This document shows positions 13,224 to 64,000 of a DNA stretch of 64,000 nt, piece by piece. The stretch lies in assembly GCA_014773175.1 (NCBI GenBank), contig VXCM01003106.1, forward strand, positions 44,142-108,141, written 5' to 3'. The notes under the pieces were generated by a model. The model searched no databases. It had not been told where the DNA came from and saw only the letters and a program-made list of their open reading frames with translations. This stretch comes from Lucifuga dentata (lineage: Eukaryota; Chordata; Actinopteri; Ophidiiformes; Bythitidae). Positions within the stretch are counted from its first letter, which is position 1, and the number at the start of each line of letters is the position of its first letter. The position numbers and the translations under genes were made by a program.

Positions 13224-13674
13224 CAGGGATCACCAACAGGCGGCCCGTGGGCCAAATGCGGCCCACGGGTCCTATCTATCAGGCCCTCAGATGACTTCTC
13301 CAAAAAAATAAAATAAAATAATAATTAAAAAAATTCTTGTACTTTAGTCACACTTATCTCAGGAATGCATGGTCATAAAATGTCATGCTTGGGCTCATTT
13401 TGTTTGTGAGAATCTAAGCTTTCCGTAGATATTCATATATCTCAATTTTATTAAGAAACGGTGAATTTAAAACACCACAAACGCTACAACAGAAGTGCTG
13501 GGCCCGGTGCTAGGCTGCTCTGGTCATAAAGGGTTACACATTTAAAAATAAATTGTTTTCCGTTATTATCAAATGAGAGAAAAAGATCGGGTCGGGTCAG
13601 GTCCGGGGAATGGCGCTTGGCTTGGCATGCTTGGCATAATTTGGCCCTTGGGGAAAACTAGTTGGGGAACCCTG
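13224..13674. mobile_element. hAT non-autonomous element (MITE) with 8-bp target duplication
   Basis: Ends CAGGGATCACCAAC and GTTGGGGAACCCTG are inverted repeats. The flanks cactacac (13216-13223) and cattatac (13675-13682) agree at 6 of 8. GGCCCGTGGGCC...GGCCCACGGG forms a short hairpin near the left end. No coding potential. Confidence 0.8.
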
Positions 13675-13841
13675 CATTATACTGAAAATGAAAAATGAGA
13701 GCCAAATAGCCACAGTCACAATCCAGCAAGCATGATATGTCGAGGGAAGGGAAAGGAAATTAGAGAAGATAGAAAGAAGGGCTGGTTAGAATGAATCTAT
13801 ATAAAGTACAGTCTTTGTGGAGGAAGTAATGTGAGTCTGAC

Positions 13842-59268
<45,427 letters not shown>

Positions 59269-59402
59269 CTACAAACAGGAAAGAGGAGAGAAAAAACAAT
59301 CAAGATGCTAAAAATGATATTAAATACATTTTGATAACATTTACAATTGCTATTTACTTGTGTATTTTTTTATCCATGTGCCTGAATGTTGTTATTTACA
59401 CA

Positions 59403-59805
59403 CAGTGGGGTACAAAAGTCTGAGATCACAGTGAAAGTGCTTCTGTTTTGCTTTTTTTGTTTAATAAAAGATTTTTCAGTCAGAATTATTTGAAAAATGT
59501 ACATCAATTTTAGAATATCTTAGCATTTGGTATGCCCCCCTTTTGCTTTAATGACAGCATGCACTCGAGCTGGCATGGACGCCACAAGTTTGTGTAAAAC
59601 CTGATGAGCCAAGTTATCCCAGCGTGATCTGGCAATGTTCCAAAGAGCTTCTTGTGTGTCAGATCTTCTGATCATTTCCACATTTACATGGAAAACATCA
59701 CAGATTTTCAATGTGGTCTCAGACTTTTGGACCCCACTGTNTTCCACATTTACATGGAAAACATCACAGATTTTCAATGTGGTCTCAGACTTTTGGACCC
59801 CACTG
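59403..59805. mobile_element. Non-autonomous Tc1-like element, copy B
   Basis: Inverted termini CAGTGGGGTACAAAAGTCTGAG and CTCAGACTTTTGGACCCCACTG, followed by TA. On the minus strand it keeps a transposase-like C terminus (ASMPARVHAVIKAKGGHTK). It contains N 59741 with 65 bp repeated on both sides, so true length is probably about 337 bp. Confidence 0.8.
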
Positions 59806-60571
59806 TAGATGCTTGTTGTTTTTACAAATACAGGCTAACATGTACATTGTCTCTGGAATTAGAGAAAAAAAAAAAGGAAATTAGTCATGGGTTCTCAATT
59901 ATAGTATAGTTATAAGCACACAGCCATAGACACCTCTGACTCAATTAAGCTTGTCCTACAATACAACTAAACTCCTAATAATTTATGCCTCACATTTTAT
60001 CTATCCAAATACCTATCACAAGTTTCTATCTTCAAATGACTTCCTTTGACTGAATAACAGTTGGTAAACACTCCAGAGAAAAAAAATACAGAAATGGCAA
60101 TTTTCACAATTTTACTTGAAAAATGCCTTGGCTCACAGGTAAGACATTTTGAAAGTTTTTTTAAAGGCTATGCTTTTCACCTTGTCTGTTGTTGTGACAA
60201 CAAAAATTTGCATCATTTGGCACTTTAACTGCAAACCTGAGATTCAGCTTGTGAGTCAAATCTTCATAATGAAATGGAGTGTGGAAAAACTGAGTCAATT
60301 AAAAGAGGATGTTCTGAAAGATTTCAAACAAAAAAAAAAAAAAAAAAAAAAAAATTAACATGGAAAGAATGTGGTAAAACTTTCTCAGACATTACAACAG
60401 ACCAAACAAACCCCCAGAGAGGTAAATCAATACACACCAAGGTTTCAAGTCTACATGAAATTAAGTGGAAAAATATGTGAACCTGTCAGTGAGCCGTTTG
60501 ACTAATACATTTTCATTGTAACATTTTGTTGAAGATATGTCAGAAATAATAAAGAATTCTGAAAGGCTGAC

Positions 60572-60606
<35 letters not shown>

Positions 60607-63600
60607 GAACGATCACACACATCTATGAATACTTCTCCAGTTACCAATTCCACAATTGGTCAAGCTAATTGGATGCAATTAAAAAAAAAAAAAAAAAAAA
60701 AAGACATGGCTGTCAAAATCTTATTTCCTATTCCTACAACTTGACAGTCCATGCCAGAGCAGACAGATGTTTGCAACAAAGCTAACTGGTGTTGAACTGC
60801 GACACCAATTGTGAATAAAGAAGAATATAAATGGCACTAATAAAAAGAGTTCCATTGTGTCTTATGTGATTTATCTAAAAACCAACATGCCAACTTCTCT
60901 AATCACTGAGACAGGCAGGTCTCAGTTAGCATATAAAAAATCCAAACAATTAAAAAACTACTTATTGCAAATATATTTCACTTTTAAAAGGGCATTTTTT
61001 AGTGGCAGAGGCAGAGCAAATGGTTAAGTAACAGTCCCACCACAAATATGGTGTAAATTACACTTTAGAGCACTCTGAGATCAACAAGGGAACCAGTTAA
61101 AAGACAGGGACATTGGAAATGGATCCAGCAGGGAGTGCTACTGACAGTACCATTTATGAGGGGGAGGGGGAAGTTAGCGTAAAGGAGCCGACCAAGTGCT
61201 TCAGGTATTGGAAACAGCCTGTCTGGAGACCTGACAGAGGAAGCCATCATGAAGCTCAGATGAGAAGCTTTGCTATGCAGCCAGTTAGCAGCAATCTTAC
61301 TGTGATTACTAAGTTTACAATCTAAGATCTCACCATTACAACTCTTCTGTTTCAGAGGATGAAACAGGCCTGCCAACGGTAATTTGTACTTGTCAGTGGA
61401 TTAATTTCACCTTGCTCTGTTATCACCCTGTTCATTTAATTAAACTTCGATAACATCTTTTTCAATTAACCGAGACAAGTTACCCAACTCCTGCAGACTG
61501 TTAGGAGAAAACGACTTATTTACAAAACATTACACAAGCAATTCATGAAAGACGAGAGAGTAAAGATAGTGAGAGAATGAGCTTCATGAAGGTCAGGAAA
61601 AAATAAATAAAATAAAGGTTTAATGTGAAAAGAATCCTGAGAAAGATCCTTTACATTCCATATACAAAACTGCTTTGTTAATTTGACATTTTCATTGCTG
61701 TCATAATATGCAATGCTCCCTTTTAAAACCTAAAAGAAAAATCATACAACCTGATTTTACTGAAAAACCTCATGATTTCTGCATTAATTTCTGCAGGACA
61801 TTAATAGCTCTGATAAATAACAATACTATATTGACCTCAGAAATGTAAAATTGGTTGGGGTCTAATCACAGTTCACACAAAAAAAAGTCATAAATTATTA
61901 AAGAGACCAATTTAATGTTTCCAAACAAGCATATAACATTATATTTATGAATTATGCTTCAGCTGAGAAACTCTGAAAGGTATTAAATACTGAATACACT
62001 TTATTAACACGCATATCACACAGAATTGCATGTACTGGATGTAAATCTCAGCTTTAAATTTAGATAAATTGCCTTTGACAAAAAAAAAGCTCACCTTTGC
62101 TTCATTTTTGCTCATGTTAGTAAAGTGGTTCTTAATTGTGTGTCACTTGTAATAAAAGTGACATACTTTTAATGTCATTTCATATTTATGTATACTTTAT
62201 ATTTATAAAGTATAAACTACTTTATACTTACCAACCTCCAAAATTGATAAGTATAAATATACATGTAATGTAAATGTTCATTTGAACTGGAATTAAAAGG
62301 ATAGCGGCTCATAAATGTCATAGCAAATGAAAGTAGTGCTGAGTTCTGAATGCTGAATTCGTATATATATCTGAGCTGCAAAACTTACTAGTGTTGCCCA
62401 TTACTGCCAAAAAATCTCTCAGCTTTGGACATTAGTGACATAGAAAAATTACAAGAGACTTAACATCCATTTCATTAACAATACCATGACCCCTTTTCAA
62501 AGCTTTGAATGAAAACCAACACATTTCCAATGGTCTTTGTGACTGCAGACTTTCACGTCTTTCTCTTATGGTTCACTTCTCACTCAAAGACAACAACACC
62601 TCAAAAGGAACACTGGCATGTTGCAGTAACAAGTCTTCTCTTCCATTCTGCTCAAAGTTTTGCTTGTTGTTACTGAAAAACAAGCCACCAAACAGGAAGT
62701 GTCCTTAAACTGCAAATCTAGTTTCTACCAGTTAAATATCATGGCATTGCAGTGCCACCTATTGACATGACAATGAACTACACATAGATCCATTCAGCTC
62801 ACTGTTGCAAATGTTTCCAATTTTTTTCTTTGTTTTTCTTTGTTCGAAATTTGGCCAGTCAAACACTCTATGTGTCATAACAAGAAATTTAAGAAAACAT
62901 GGGCTCAAAACATTTTGCTGGGTTTTTGTTAAAAGGAAAACATGAAAAAATAACTGACACATTTGTCAGGATTAGTGAAGGATGTGTAGTTCAGTTACGA
63001 CTGTTCAGCACATCCAAATGTGGAAATAAAAAATTCTGGTTTGACACTTGACTCACTCTTCTTCCTTTTTTTTTTTTTTTTTTTTGAATCAAAACACTGT
63101 AAGCAGACATATTTTCAGTATACCCCATTAAGATTGCTAGTTTGAATCAGCAGTTGAGGAGACACTAGCATCAGGTTCTCACCTAATGCTTGTGTCTTTT
63201 TTATTATTCCTAACATATCTCTGTCCACAGAAAAGCAGGGAGTAAAAGATATAGACAGGCTACCAAGTTTTATGAACCTAGCATCAAAATTACCTAACTG
63301 TCCCATTACCCCTTCCCTCTGTCAGAGAGGGGTAATGAAACATCTGTAAAAACAAGTGTGCACCCTTTTTTTGCACACTGCTTTTCTCAAACATTCTTTA
63401 ATCAGCCACAATTGCTGCACATTGCTCTTCAGCTCTCAGCCTTGCAAGTCCCAGACCATAATCACACTCTGTTACCATTTCCTCCACTGCCATCAAGTGG
63501 TTACTGCATGTGATTTTTCACATCACAGCCCTTTGATGCATGTAAAGGCAGTAAAATGTCTTAGAGGTGAAATGAAACAGTAGAAGAGAAGTTGTTTTGT

Positions 63601-63934
63601 TTTTTTCTTAACAGGCATTTAGTAAGAATGCTTACACAGTGTAGGGCAGCTGATACATCACTGTGCGCTTTGACTTGTGAATAATGAAACCCATGAATAA
63701 TGAAATACTTCTCCTTAAGTATTTTCTCCTGATTGTGGATACAAAGAAATTAAAAGGCAGGAGTTGGGTGTTTTTTCAACTGCTAATAAATCAAAGATTA
63801 AAATAACAAAAACAACACTTTGTTGACAATGCTTATCCACTGAAATTTCTTTCCAGTGTTTTGTTCAATTGCACTTGCATATGCAGTACTGGAGGTAGCT
63901 AAAATAGTGGAAATTCTCAATATAATGTAATTTA
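59806..63934. other. 5' intronic stretch, no exon recognised
   Basis: Upstream of the first exon seen. It contains poly-A runs (60330, 60680), a GA repeat (60575) and palindromic AT sequence near 62190-62230. No initiator-exon candidate rich in basic residues and no CpG-rich promoter-like block was seen, so the promoter is expected beyond 64000. Confidence 0.6.
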
Positions 63935-64000
63935 TCACATCTTCTTCTTCTTCTTTTCCTTTCGGCTTTCCCTTCAGGGGTCACCACAGCGAATCATCTG
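63935..64000. mobile_element. Edge of a fish interspersed repeat
   Basis: A (CTT) run followed by CCTTTCGGCTTTCCCTTCAG and GGGTCACCACAGCGAATCATC, a sequence recognisable as a high-copy repeat of teleost genomes. Cut by the window end; family not named. Confidence 0.5.

Larger units (their letters stand above)
1..13841. other. Presumed diaph3 intron; no further exon recognised
   Basis: Apart from the retroposon tail (812), paired hairpins (3138), hAT with SINE (4098-5346), SINE copies, LINE tail (7150), hAT remnants (9405, 13224) and microsatellites, I see no conserved coding segment. In particular there is no minus-strand match to the FH2 core (LDPK.AQNLSIFL, GNYMN.G). Diverged or very short exons could have been missed. 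Confidence 0.6.

Noticed and set aside
12799..13311. Several overlapping ORFs of 85-155 codons on both strands rich in Ile, Tyr, Val and Cys
   Set aside because: They are translations of the CA/TA microsatellite and are not genes.
60274..60480. ORF with ECGK and CGKTFS, like a C2H2 zinc finger linker
   Set aside because: Only isolated words match; the His pair and linker are missing, and a poly-A run lies in the middle. Probably chance or an unrecognisable relic.

Overview
The window is a piece of a vertebrate nuclear genome, almost certainly a teleost and probably a percomorph. It is AT-rich and has short GT-AG exons separated by kilobase introns. The repeats are fish-typical: Tc1/mariner, hAT, L2-like LINE tails, a tRNA-headed SINE, and many CA, GA and AAT microsatellites. 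There is no bacterial or viral gene organisation.

One gene can be supported, on the minus strand. It is a diaphanous-related formin, best called diaph3 (mDia2 orthologue). Sixteen coding exons run from 59268 down to 13842 and join in frame with no stop: 1882 nt, 627 codons plus 1 nt. In order they encode the N-terminal basic/Rho-binding segment, the armadillo DID/FH3 domain, the dimerisation segment, a coiled coil, the proline-rich FH1, and the first about 70 residues of FH2. The start-codon exon lies beyond 64000. The rest of FH2 and the DAD tail lie below position 1, or were not recognised in 1-13841. diaph3 rather than diaph2 is supported by several local peptide matches to the remembered mammalian DIAPH3 protein, but a few positions look diaph2-like.

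The gene's splicing is the most interesting content. Three of the fifteen introns seen are non-canonical. One (24971-25245) is an AT-AC intron with a U12-type 5' site and a U12-type branch site. Two consecutive introns (20095-20177 and 19038-20029) are GC-AG.

The introns carry transposons. At 55444-57486 an inverted-repeat element is interrupted by a Tc1 element whose 341-residue transposase is open and keeps its D-D34-E triad. At 20748-23616 lies a frame-broken hAT/Charlie (GTF2IRD2-like) transposase. At 4098-5346 lies an internally deleted hAT element with a SINE inside it. LINE remnants lie at 7150-7692 and 44031-46440. Two copies of a non-autonomous Tc1-like family lie at 41347-41708 and 59403-59805.

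Eighteen single-N positions mark contig joins. Nine have about 62-67 bp repeated on both sides, which looks like unmerged contig overlap rather than biological duplication. I found no clearly new multi-gene system.
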